From Raineyella antarctica (GTDB lineage: Bacteria; Actinomycetota; Actinomycetes; Propionibacteriales; Propionibacteriaceae): a stretch of DNA of 64,000 nt. The stretch is taken from positions 224,984 through 288,983 of the forward strand of contig NZ_FMYF01000002.1 of the NCBI RefSeq assembly GCF_900092135.1. Reading direction: 5' to 3'. Shown in pieces: positions 51,134 through 59,523 of this stretch. Numbering within the stretch: position 1 is the first letter of the stretch; every line of letters starts with the position of its first letter. The notes under the pieces are model-generated. The model was not told the DNA's origin. It was given only the letters and a program-made list of their open reading frames with translations, and searched no databases. A program made the translations under genes and the position numbers.

Positions 51134-52150
51134 ATGGGAGACCTGCTCACCACCGGCTCGGTGCTGGCCGCGTTCTTCGCCGGAGGGGTGGCGCTGTTCG
51201 CCCCCTGCTGCATCGTCTTCCTTGCCCCCAGCTACCTGGCCGCGGCGGTGAAGAACCGCCGCTGGCGACTGCTGCCGCTGACCTTCGTGTTCACCGCCGG
51301 CCTGGCCCTGGTGATGCTGCCGCTGACCCTCGGCATGAGCCTGCTCTCGGGCGCCATCGCCCACTACCACCGGGTGCTCTACTACGGCGGCGGGGCGCTG
51401 ATGGTCCTGCTCGCGGTGTGGTCGCTCACCGGCCGGATGTGGTCGCTCCCGTCGATCCTGCGCGCCCCGGACACCCGCCGCGGCGACTCGGCCAGCTTCT
51501 TCTCCCTCGGGGTCTTCTCGGGGGTGGCGTCGGCCTGTTGCGCGCCGGTGCTGGCCGGGGTGATGACGTTGTCCGCACTGTCCGCCAGCCCTGTCGGTGG
51601 CGTGGCGCTCGGCCTGGCGTACGTGTTCGGGATGGCCTTCCCGCTGTTCGTGATGGCCCTGTTGTGGGACCGGTTGCGCCTGGGGGAGCGGCGCTTCCTG
51701 CGCGCCCACCCGGTGGTGATCCGGCTGGGTGGCCGCAGCCTGCACACCAATGTCGTGAACGTAGCCGTCGCGGTGGCGTTCGCCCTGATGGGCGGGTTCG
51801 TCATCCACCTGGCCAACAGTGGCACGATGACCACCGGTCCCGGCTTCCAGGTCGCGATCGGCGAGGCCGTCGCCGGCGTGTTCCGCCGGCTCGAGACCTG
51901 GTCCCGGCCGGTCCCCGAGGCGATCCTCGGTGTCGGCCTGATCGCCCTGGTGGCGGCCTTCGTGGTCGCCACGCTCAAGGATCGCCATTCGGCCCCCGGC
52001 CCCCACACTGCCCAGCCGGCGAGCCCGGACGAGGGCAACGACCAGGCACCGTACGAGGGCGCCGACCAGGCTCCGGATGAGGCCGTGGACAGGGCTCCGG
52101 GCGAGGCCGCCGGCGAGCCCGCCACCACCAAGCACCCCTCCTGCCACTGA
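51134..52150 (+). CDS. ccdA: CcdA/DsbD-type thiol electron transporter
   Basis: A 338-residue membrane protein with about seven hydrophobic segments and two conserved cysteine sites: Cys25-Cys26 in LFAPCCIVFLAP and Cys135-Cys136 in VASACCAPVLAG, both in the family's membrane positions (here adjacent Cys pairs). The last 55 residues are hydrophilic with Asp/Gln/Ala/Pro repeats (DQAPYEGADQAPDEA). It moves reducing power across the membrane, probably from the thioredoxin-like protein before it to the anchored redoxin after it. Confidence 0.88.
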   Translation: MGDLLTTGSVLAAFFAGGVALFAPCCIVFLAPSYLAAAVKNRRWRLLPLTFVFTAGLALVMLPLTLGMSLLSGAIAHYHRVLYYGGGALMVLLAVWSLTGRMWSLPSILRAPDTRRGDSASFFSLGVFSGVASACCAPVLAGVMTLSALSASPVGGVALGLAYVFGMAFPLFVMALLWDRLRLGERRFLRAHPVVIRLGGRSLHTNVVNVAVAVAFALMGGFVIHLANSGTMTTGPGFQVAIGEAVAGVFRRLETWSRPVPEAILGVGLIALVAAFVVATLKDRHSAPGPHTAQPASPDEGNDQAPYEGADQAPDEAVDRAPGEAAGEPATTKHPSCH

Positions 52151-52180
52151 CCGCCTCCAAGGGCGAAGAAAGCGTGAGAC

Positions 52181-52816
52181 ATGACGACCAGGACCAGGAC
52201 TGCTCCGAAGGCCGCTCCGGGGCAGCCCAATGCGCGGCAGCGCCTCGCCGAAGTCCGGCGCCAGGAGGCGCGCAGGCACCGGAACCGGCTGATCACCTGG
52301 GGAGTCGGCCTGCTGGTCGCCGTCGCCCTGGTGGTCGCCGGGATCCTCACCAGCCTGCCGACCCGGTCCTCCGGCGTGCACCAGGCCAGTGACTTCACCC
52401 TCACCGACACGTCCGGCGCGGTGCACCGGCTGTCCGACCTGCGGGGCAAGAACGTCCTGCTGTACTTCAGCGAAGGCGCCGGCTGCCAGATCTGCATCGT
52501 CCAGATGGGCGAGATCGCCAAGCGCCAGGCCGACTTCGACGCCGCGGACGTGGTCGTGCTGCCCATCGTGATGAACTCCCGCGACCAGATCCTCGCCGAC
52601 ATGGCAGCCAACCACGTCACCACCCCGTTCCTGCTCGACGACGGACGCGTCTCGGAGGCGTACGGCACCCTGGGCAAGGGCATGCATGCCGGCCTGCCCG
52701 GCCACAGCTTCGTGCTGGTCGACAAGCAGGGGCAGCAGCGCTGGTACGGCGAGTACCCGTCGATGTGGTTGTCGCCGGACGACCTGCTCAAGGAAGTGGG
52801 GTCCCACCTCGCCTGA
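52181..52816 (+). CDS. membrane-anchored redoxin (AhpC/TSA/TlpA type)
   Basis: A 211-residue protein. Basic cytoplasmic N terminus, one membrane helix at about 37-58, then an extracytoplasmic thioredoxin-fold domain: FTLTDTSGAVHRLSDLRGKN and redox cysteines Cys102 and Cys105 in EGAGCQICIVQMGEI, with GLPGHSFVLVDKQG as the cis-Pro side. Probably a thiol reductase kept reduced by the CcdA encoded 30 bases upstream. Confidence 0.88.
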   Translation: MTTRTRTAPKAAPGQPNARQRLAEVRRQEARRHRNRLITWGVGLLVAVALVVAGILTSLPTRSSGVHQASDFTLTDTSGAVHRLSDLRGKNVLLYFSEGAGCQICIVQMGEIAKRQADFDAADVVVLPIVMNSRDQILADMAANHVTTPFLLDDGRVSEAYGTLGKGMHAGLPGHSFVLVDKQGQQRWYGEYPSMWLSPDDLLKEVGSHLA

Positions 52817-52879
52817 ACGTACGATCCCCGGTCCGCCGCGCCCAGCGGGCGCCCGGCACAGGTGTCGGGACGTTCCCGC

Positions 52880-52915
52880 CACCGCCCCGGAGCTGTGGCT
52901 TCTGCCGGGGCGGTG
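52880..52915. terminator. 11-bp perfect stem hairpin between convergent genes
   Basis: CACCGCCCCGG (52880-52890) and its exact complement (52905-52915), 14-base loop, no T tract, between the redoxin and DUF2249 genes. Likely bidirectional terminator. Confidence 0.7.
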
Positions 52916-52962
52916 CGGGAGATGAGGAGTGGTGCGGCTGGGCGCGCGGCTGACGGCGTGAC

Positions 52963-53220
52963 TCAGCGGCGCGTCAGCTGGAGGCGCCAGGCCTCCGGGC
53001 CGCGCTCGAGGTAGCTGACCTCGATCGCGCCACTCTCGCGCTCGGCGATCTGCGCCAGTAGGGGCAGCGGGTCGTGCGGGGCGACGAGGATGAGCGAGCC
53101 ACCCGGTCCGATCGCGGACAGGGCGCCGAAGATCGTGGCATGGCGAATCGCGTGCGGGATGGTCCGGGCATCCAGTACCGGGATCTCCTGCTGGACCTCG
53201 GTCAACCTGAGTTCTTCCAT
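52963..53220 (-). CDS. DUF2249 domain protein
   Basis: An 85-residue single DUF2249 domain: LDARTIPHAIRHATIFGALSAIGPG and LVAPHDPLPLL, the conserved His-rich pattern of the family. DUF2249 proteins are related to the TusA/SirA fold and are often linked to nitric-oxide or metal-stress genes in actinomycetes. No partner gene is adjacent. A TTAAACA/TGTTTAA dyad lies 91 bases upstream. Confidence 0.85.
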   Translation of the reverse strand: MEELRLTEVQQEIPVLDARTIPHAIRHATIFGALSAIGPGGSLILVAPHDPLPLLAQIAERESGAIEVSYLERGPEAWRLQLTRR

Positions 53221-53310
53221 CGTCGCTCTCCTGTCGGCGCCGGTCGTCCGGCGCGTGGGTGAGGGTCGGCGTCCGGGTCCCGTGAGGCGCCCGCGTCGAC
53301 CACGGGATCA

Positions 53311-53335
53311 TTAAACACGGAAGCGCCATGTTTAA
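53311..53335. promoter_or_regulatory. AT-rich dyad upstream of DUF2249
   Basis: TTAAACA (53311-53317) and TGTTTAA (53329-53335) form a perfect 7-base dyad with an 11-base centre in an otherwise GC-rich gap. It might be an Rrf2/NsrR-like site or hold the -10 region. No regulator gene is near. Confidence 0.5.
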
Positions 53336-53409
53336 CAACATCGCCCTGGGAGCCGGCGGGCCGGGGGATGCGGACATCCCCGTCTGCAGGGACGGGTGTC
53401 GTCCGCGGC

Positions 53410-54588
53410 TCACGCCCGGTCCGGTGCGCTCCCGAACACCTCGGCCATCCGCTCGGCCGCCTTCAGCCCGGACCCGGTGAGGACCAGCACGGTGGTCTGG
53501 CCGGGCTCGATGGTGCCGTCGGCCAGGAAGGCGTCCAGCGCGGCGGCCGCCACGCTGCTGGTGGGTTCGGCGTACAGGCCGCGGGCGGCGAGCTTGCGGA
53601 CGGCGGCGCGGATCTGTTCCTCGTTGACGGTGGTGGCCGCCCCGCCGGAGCGGCGGATCGCCTCGACCGTCTCGGGCAGCCGGACCGGGTGCGCGATGGA
53701 GGCGCCCTCGGCGACCGTCGGGACCCTCGGGCCCCGGCTCGCCGGGTCGATGCCGTTGAACGTGTCGGCGATGGTCGCCCAGTGCTCGGGCTGGCCGACC
53801 AGCAGCCGCGGCCGGTGGTCGATCCACCCTCCGTCGAGCAGTTCGGTGAAGGCGAGGTCGCAGCCGAGGATGGTGCTGCCCGCGCCGGCGACCAGCACGA
53901 CGTTGTCGGGTGCCCGGAAGCCGAGGGACTCCCACATCTCGTAGGCGATGGTCTTGGTGCCCTGCAGGAACATCGGGTGCCAGTTGTGGCTGGCGTACGG
54001 GAGGTCCACCGACCGGCGGATCGCGGCGGCGGCCACCTCGTCGCGAGTGCCCTCCACCAGCTCGATCCGCGCCCCGTACGCGCGGGCCTGGAGGATCTTG
54101 GCCGGCGAGGTGGCGGCCGGGACGATGATCGTGGCGCCGATCCCCGCGGCCGCCGCGTACGCCGCCACCGCCGCGCCGCCGTTGCCGGAGCTGTCCTCCA
54201 GGACGTGGGTGGCGCCCTGGCTGCGCAGGTGGGAGATCATCACCGACACCCCGCGGTCCTTGAAGCTGGAGGTCGGGTTGAACCACTCGAGCTTGGCGTG
54301 GATGCGGCCTCCGTCCGAGCCGGGCCGGTCCCAGGCGATCGCGGGCATCGGCGTGAAGCCCTCGCCCAGGCTGACACGGTAGGCCGGATCGACCGGGAGG
54401 GCCGCCTGGTAGCGCCACAGCGAGTGCTCGGCAGTGTCGATCCGGTCGGGGCCGAGCCCGGGCAGCGGACCGATCGCCAGCGGCGTCAGGTCGTCCCCTC
54501 GCCACCGCCGGTCGGTGAGCGGGTAGCGGGTTCCCGACCGGTCGTAGAGGTAGGGCTCCGCGGCGGGCACCGGCGCGTGCTCGGTCAT
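53410..54588 (-). CDS. PLP-dependent threonine-synthase-like enzyme
   Basis: A 392-residue fold-type II PLP enzyme. Lysine: FNPTSSFKDRGVSVM with Lys110; phosphate/asparagine loop EDSSGNGGAA at 131-140; GAGSTILG and the C-terminal TGSGLKA PLP-ring Ser. It resembles threonine synthase in size and order, but no other threonine genes are near and the annotated relatives include diaminopropionate ammonia-lyase-like enzymes, so the substrate is uncertain. It begins 28 bases after the second arsA, in the same direction. Confidence 0.85.
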   Translation of the reverse strand: MTEHAPVPAAEPYLYDRSGTRYPLTDRRWRGDDLTPLAIGPLPGLGPDRIDTAEHSLWRYQAALPVDPAYRVSLGEGFTPMPAIAWDRPGSDGGRIHAKLEWFNPTSSFKDRGVSVMISHLRSQGATHVLEDSSGNGGAAVAAYAAAAGIGATIIVPAATSPAKILQARAYGARIELVEGTRDEVAAAAIRRSVDLPYASHNWHPMFLQGTKTIAYEMWESLGFRAPDNVVLVAGAGSTILGCDLAFTELLDGGWIDHRPRLLVGQPEHWATIADTFNGIDPASRGPRVPTVAEGASIAHPVRLPETVEAIRRSGGAATTVNEEQIRAAVRKLAARGLYAEPTSSVAAAALDAFLADGTIEPGQTTVLVLTGSGLKAAERMAEVFGSAPDRA

Positions 54589-54616
54589 CGTCGTCAGCCT
54601 CCCTCGTCAGCTGATG

Positions 54617-56449
54617 TCAGCGGCCGGTGGGGCTGACCGGTACGGGAGCGAGGTGGCTGAGTTGCTCGAGGCGCTCGGCGCCGCTCGGTTCGATCGCCAG
54701 CGTCGGGAGGATCGCGACGCGCTCGGCATGGTCGGCGACCTCCCGCAGGTGCTCCCCCTCGGCGGCGGCGCGGGCGCGCAGCAGGGAAGAGGTCGGGCCG
54801 GCGGCGGCCAGGGAGTCGTTGACCACCCAGGCCCACGGGTGCAGGTCGGCGCGGGCCAGGTCCTGCTCCAGTTCGCGGGCCTCCAGCACCGGGGTGGTCT
54901 CGGGCAGCGTGACCAATACGAGCCGGGTCAGCCCCGGATCCTGCAGCCGCATCAGCGGCGTGGTGAAGTGCTGGACAGGGCCCATGCTGCGCACCACCTC
55001 GCGGTGGTAGGAACCGGTGGAGTCCAGCAGGAGCAGCGTGTGGCCGGTCGGGGCGGTGTCGACGACCACGAACTGCCGGGTCGCCTGGGTGAGGATCCGG
55101 GAGAAGGCGTGGAAGACCGCGACCTCACCGTTGCAGGGGGAGAGCAGGTCCTCGGCGAGCTGGGCCCGGCCGTCCGCGTCCAGATGGGCACCCTTGGTGC
55201 GCATCACCCGGTCCCGGTACGCGGCGATCGCCTCGCCCGGGTCGATCCTGGTCACGGTCAGGTTGTCCACCGGGTCGCGGACGACACCCTCGGGGCGCCC
55301 GGCGGGATCGGTGGTGGTGAGGTGCACCCGGTGACCGCGGCGGGCGAGGGCGACCGCGATCGCCGCGGCGACAGTGGTCTTCCCGACCCCACCCTTGCCC
55401 AGGCACATCACCAACCCGTGGTCGTTCTCGGCGAGTTCGTCGACCAGGGCATCGAGCCCGACGGGCAGGCCCGCCGGCAGGTCGTACGCCACGCCGAGCG
55501 GAGGCTCGTCGGCACGGTCCTCGTGAGCGGCCCCGTCGGCGAGAGCGGGGGCGCCGTCGTGAGCGGCCAGCAGGTCGCGCAGCGCCGGCACCCCGACGAC
55601 GTTGCCGGGACGCAGCCCGATCCGGTCCTGCGGAAGGTCCCGCAGCGCCTCCGGAAGTTCGCGGAGCGCCTCCTGCTGCCTGGCGGCCAGCGCCGCGGCG
55701 AGGTCGTCGCCCTGGACCGCATCCGGGGGCAGGACGGCGTTCAGGACCAGGTACTGCCGGCGCATCCCGCGGTCGGCGAGTTCGACGGCCGCCCGGGCCG
55801 CCTCGTCCAGTGAGGACCGGTCGGGCCGGGCTACCAGGACCAGCCGGGTGCGCTCCGGGTCGGCGAGCGCGGCGACGGCCCCCGCGTACGCGTCGCGGTG
55901 CTTCTCCAGGCCGGACATCGGCCCGAGGCAGGCGGCGACGCCCTTGCCGGTCTCGATGAAGTTGCTCCAGTCACCGGGCAGCGCCAGCAGCCGGATGGTG
56001 TGCCCAGTGGGTGCGGTGTCGAAGATGACGTGGTCGTACGCCGCGGTGGAGGCCGGATCGGCGAGGAGGTCGGTGAACTCGTTGAACGAGGCGATCTCGG
56101 TGGTGCAGGACCCGGACAGGCCCTCGGTGATCGCGGCGATCTCGGTGGCCGGGAGCAGGTCTCGTACGGGTCCGACGATCTTCTCCCGGTAGGCCTCGGC
56201 GGCCACGTCCGGATCGGTCTCCAGCGCGTCCAGCCCGGCGACGGCCGGGATCGGCCGGGGCGTGGTGGCCAGCTCGGTGGCGAAGACCTGCCCGACGTTG
56301 GAGGCCGGGTCGGTGCTGACCAGCAGCACCCGCTTGCCCGCCTCGGCCAGGTGCACGGCGGTGGAGCAGGCCAGCGAGGTCTTGCCGACCCCGCCCTTGC
56401 CGGTGAAGAACAGGAAGCGCGGCACGTCGGTCAGCAGGTTCAGGGCCAT
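54617..56449 (-). CDS. arsenical pump-driving ATPase ArsA (copy 2, orphan)
   Basis: A 610-residue paralogue closely similar along its length to the arsA at 39287 (same P-loops FTGKGGVGKTS and CLGKGGVGKTT, both DTAPTGHT motifs). Metal-site cysteines are kept in SGSCTTEIASFNEF and SPCNGEVAVF, where TAE of copy 1 is NGE here. It has no arsD, arsR or transporter beside it. It follows nuoN by 132 bases and precedes a PLP enzyme, so its role may be arsenic-related or as a Get3-like ATPase; sequence favours ArsA. Confidence 0.88.
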   Translation of the reverse strand: MALNLLTDVPRFLFFTGKGGVGKTSLACSTAVHLAEAGKRVLLVSTDPASNVGQVFATELATTPRPIPAVAGLDALETDPDVAAEAYREKIVGPVRDLLPATEIAAITEGLSGSCTTEIASFNEFTDLLADPASTAAYDHVIFDTAPTGHTIRLLALPGDWSNFIETGKGVAACLGPMSGLEKHRDAYAGAVAALADPERTRLVLVARPDRSSLDEAARAAVELADRGMRRQYLVLNAVLPPDAVQGDDLAAALAARQQEALRELPEALRDLPQDRIGLRPGNVVGVPALRDLLAAHDGAPALADGAAHEDRADEPPLGVAYDLPAGLPVGLDALVDELAENDHGLVMCLGKGGVGKTTVAAAIAVALARRGHRVHLTTTDPAGRPEGVVRDPVDNLTVTRIDPGEAIAAYRDRVMRTKGAHLDADGRAQLAEDLLSPCNGEVAVFHAFSRILTQATRQFVVVDTAPTGHTLLLLDSTGSYHREVVRSMGPVQHFTTPLMRLQDPGLTRLVLVTLPETTPVLEARELEQDLARADLHPWAWVVNDSLAAAGPTSSLLRARAAAEGEHLREVADHAERVAILPTLAIEPSGAERLEQLSHLAPVPVSPTGR

Positions 56450-56581
56450 GGCGGGTGCTTTCTGGGTCGCGTCGTCCGGGTCAGGTCGTCGGGGGTCAGG
56501 TCGTCCGAGTCCAGTCGCAACTGGCTCGTCCCGTCGAGGGTACCCAGCAGCTCCGACACCCGGATGACCAGCGGCCCGGCA

Positions 56582-58027
56582 TCACCGTCCGGTCACCACG
56601 GCCCACAGCGGTCCGGCGCCGATCCCCAACGCCACGCTCAGCAGCGCTGCCGCGACGGCGATCCGGGCCGACCACGGCCGTACGACGAACGCTGCCTCGC
56701 CCGCCTCCTCGGCCGCCTCCTCGCCCGCCTCCTCCCGGGATCGGCCGGACGCGTAGACCGGCTCGATCCAGCGCAGGTAGTAGAACAGGCTCAGCAGCGA
56801 GTTGAGGACCACCAGGACGGTCAGCCAGGCCAGACCGGCGTCCCACGCGGCCGTCGCGGTGGTGAGCTTGCCGACGAAGACCACCGTCGGCGGGGTCCCG
56901 ACCAGACCGAGCAGGGTGACGACCAGTGATGTCCCCAACCACGGACGGGCCCGACCCAGCCCCTGGTACGACGCCAGCTCCCGGCGGTCGGGCAGGGCGG
57001 TGGAGACGGCGAAGGCACCCAGGTTGGTGACCGTGTAGCCGGCCAGGTAGAGCAGCAGCGAGGGCAGTGCCAGCGGGCTGGCCCCGGCGACGGCGACCGG
57101 TACGAGCAGGAAGCCGACCTGGCTGACGGTGGACCAGCCGAGCAGCCGGCGCGGGTCCTGCTGCCAGTACGCGGCCAGGTTGCCCAGGGTCATGCTCGCG
57201 GCGGCCAGGACACCGACGAACACCGGCCAGTCGAGTGTCCCGGGAAGCAGGGCCACCAGCCGGTAGGTCGCCAGGAGGGCGCCGATCTTCGGGATCGTGG
57301 TCAGGAACGCGGCGACCGCTCCGCCGGCCCCCTGGGCGGCGTCCGGTACCCAGAAGTGGGCCGGCACCCCACCGGCCTCGAACAGCAGCCCGGCGAGCAG
57401 GCCGATCGTCCCGGCCGCGACCGCCCCGGCGGGCGCGGCTGCCAGCCGGTCGGGTAGCTCGGCGTACGTGGTGGTGCCGGTGACCCCGTAGAGCACGGTG
57501 ACGCCCGCCAGGAGCAGGATGCCGAACAGCGCTCCCAGCAGGTAGGTCTTCATCGCCGCCTCCGCGCCCCGGCCGGTACGGGCCATCCCGATCAGCCCGT
57601 AGAGCGGGATGCTGGTCAGCAGGAAGCCCGCGCCCAGCACCAGCAGGTCCTCCGCCCCCGCCAGCACCAGGGCACCCGTGGTGGAGAACAGCAGCAGCGC
57701 GTACGACTCGCTCTCGCGCGGCGAGTCGGCCAACTCGTCGGCCGCCAGGCCCAGCGCCGCCAGGGTGCCGAGGCAGGCCACCAGCCGCGCGACGCCCGTG
57801 GCGGTGTCGACCCGGAAGGTGCCCTCGAACGCCATCAGGTCCGATCCGGCCAGGGCGATCGCCGCGAGGACGGCCGCCGACACCAGCGCCACGCCGGCGA
57901 CCACCCGGGTGATCCACTGCCGCCGCCGGGCCAGGAACGACCCGGCCAGCAGCGCCGCCAGACCGCCGACGAACACGACGATCTCGGGCAACAACAGCAG
58001 GGGGCGCATCGCTGCCTCCGCGGTCAC
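56582..58027 (-). CDS. nuoN: NADH-quinone oxidoreductase subunit N (nuo-like)
   Basis: A 481-residue antiporter-like membrane subunit with about 13-14 hydrophobic segments. Conserved helices carry the transport-path residues: FLLTSIPLYGLIG, EAAMKTYLLGALFG with its Lys, LFEAGGVPAHFWVPDAAQG and LGWSTVSQVGF. A Glu/Ala-rich loop (REEAGEEAAEEAGEAA) precedes the last helix. Starts three bases after nuoM. Last gene of the nuo-type operon. Confidence 0.9.
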   Translation of the reverse strand: MTAEAAMRPLLLLPEIVVFVGGLAALLAGSFLARRRQWITRVVAGVALVSAAVLAAIALAGSDLMAFEGTFRVDTATGVARLVACLGTLAALGLAADELADSPRESESYALLLFSTTGALVLAGAEDLLVLGAGFLLTSIPLYGLIGMARTGRGAEAAMKTYLLGALFGILLLAGVTVLYGVTGTTTYAELPDRLAAAPAGAVAAGTIGLLAGLLFEAGGVPAHFWVPDAAQGAGGAVAAFLTTIPKIGALLATYRLVALLPGTLDWPVFVGVLAAASMTLGNLAAYWQQDPRRLLGWSTVSQVGFLLVPVAVAGASPLALPSLLLYLAGYTVTNLGAFAVSTALPDRRELASYQGLGRARPWLGTSLVVTLLGLVGTPPTVVFVGKLTTATAAWDAGLAWLTVLVVLNSLLSLFYYLRWIEPVYASGRSREEAGEEAAEEAGEAAFVVRPWSARIAVAAALLSVALGIGAGPLWAVVTGR

Positions 58028-58030
58028 GGG

Positions 58031-59521
58031 CTACCTCCCGACCAGCTCGGCCACGGTCCGGGCGGCCGGCTCGATCACGTCAAGCAGCGGCCGGGGCAGC
58101 ACACCGATCAGCAGCGAGAGCAGCAGCAAGGCGCCGACGGCCCACGCCTCGGCCGGCCGCAGGTCGGTGAAGCCGGCCGAGTGGCCGGCCTCCGGGCCGG
58201 TGAAGACCCGTTGCAGCGCCCGCAGGAACAGTGCGGCGGTGACCAGGATGCCGACCAGCGCGACGGCGCTGACCGGGGCGACCGCGATGCTGCCGGTGAA
58301 GACCTGGAACTCGGCGATGAAGCCGGACAGGCCGGGCAGTCCCAGCGAGGCGAACGCCCCCACGGCGAAGAGCGTGGCCAGCCGCGGTGCCGGGCCCGCG
58401 AGCCCGCCGAAGGCGCCCAGGTCGTACGTACCCGCCCGGTCGTGGAAGACCCCGGCGAGCAGGAACAGGGCGCCGGTGATCAGGCCGTGGCTGACCATCT
58501 GGGTGACCGCACCGGTGACGGCGATCGAGCGCGCCTCGGCCGGGCCGTTCCCGACCAGCCCGGCCGCTCCGACGGCCATCACGATGTAGCCCATGTGGTT
58601 GACCGAGGTGTAGGCGATCATCCGCTTCAGGTCCGTCTGGGCCAGGGCGACCAGCGCGCCGTACAGCACCGACACGATGCCCACGATGACCATCACCCAC
58701 GCCCAGGCGCGCCAGGCCTGGGGCAGCAGCGGCATCGCGATCCGTACGAAGCCGTAGGTGCCCATCTTCAGCAGCACGCCGGCCAGCACCGCCGAGCCGG
58801 TGGCGGGGGCGTCGGTGTGGGCCGGCGGCAGCCAGGTGTGGAACGGAACGGTGGGGGTCTTCACCGCCAGCCCGACGATGATCGCGGCGAGCACCCAGCC
58901 GCCGGCCACCGGAGACCCGTTCAGCGGGAGCTGGGCGGCCAGTTCCACCATGTCGAAGGTGTGCGGGTCGGCGTACACGTACAGCCCGATGAAGCCGACC
59001 AGCAGGGCCAGCGAGCCCAGGAACGTGTACAGGAAGAACTTCAGCGCCGAGCGGGCGGCGTTGTTGTGTCCCCACCCGGCGATCACGAAGTACATGCCGA
59101 CGATCGACAGGTCGAAGAACAGGAAGAACAGGATCAGGTCGGCCGAGACGAACAGGCCCGTGCTCACGCCCTGCAGGAACAGGAACAGGGCCGCGCGGGT
59201 CCGGGGCCGGTCGTCGTCGCGCAGCGAGTAGACCGCACAGGCGAGGAAGATCACCGCGGTCAGCGCGACCAGCGGCAGGGAGAGCCCGTCGATGCCCACG
59301 TGGTAGCTGCTGTTCACCCCCGGGATCCAGGGCACCTGCTCCTCGTACGCCAACCGTCCCGCCGCGGGGGTCCGGTAGCCGGCCCACACCGCGACGACCA
59401 GGGCGAGGTCGAGGGCGGTGGCGCCGACCCACGCCCATGCCGCCACCCGATGGCCCAAGGCGGGCACGGCGGCCAGCACCACGGCGGCTGCCAGCGGAAG
59501 GAAGACGACCAGACTGAGCAT
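58031..59521 (-). CDS. nuoM: NADH-quinone oxidoreductase subunit M (nuo-like)
   Basis: A 496-residue proton-translocating antiporter-like subunit. Key segments: NSSYHVGIDGLSLPLVALTA, FFLFFDLSIVGMYF, ARSALKFFLYTFLGS, LAVKTPTVPFHTWLPPAHTDAP and the TM8 HMGYIVMAVGAAG region. In the TM5 position where NuoM usually has Glu (E144 type) this protein has Asp in FFDLSIVGMYF, worth noting. The ATG at 59521 is preferred to a GTG two codons earlier because GAGG lies five bases before it. Confidence 0.9.
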   Translation of the reverse strand: MLSLVVFLPLAAAVVLAAVPALGHRVAAWAWVGATALDLALVVAVWAGYRTPAAGRLAYEEQVPWIPGVNSSYHVGIDGLSLPLVALTAVIFLACAVYSLRDDDRPRTRAALFLFLQGVSTGLFVSADLILFFLFFDLSIVGMYFVIAGWGHNNAARSALKFFLYTFLGSLALLVGFIGLYVYADPHTFDMVELAAQLPLNGSPVAGGWVLAAIIVGLAVKTPTVPFHTWLPPAHTDAPATGSAVLAGVLLKMGTYGFVRIAMPLLPQAWRAWAWVMVIVGIVSVLYGALVALAQTDLKRMIAYTSVNHMGYIVMAVGAAGLVGNGPAEARSIAVTGAVTQMVSHGLITGALFLLAGVFHDRAGTYDLGAFGGLAGPAPRLATLFAVGAFASLGLPGLSGFIAEFQVFTGSIAVAPVSAVALVGILVTAALFLRALQRVFTGPEAGHSAGFTDLRPAEAWAVGALLLLSLLIGVLPRPLLDVIEPAARTVAELVGR

Positions 59522-59523
59522 GT

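Noticed and set aside
50606..54505. 1299-codon antisense frame across the redox operon
   Set aside because: Shadow frame; it covers five genes with clear families on other frames.
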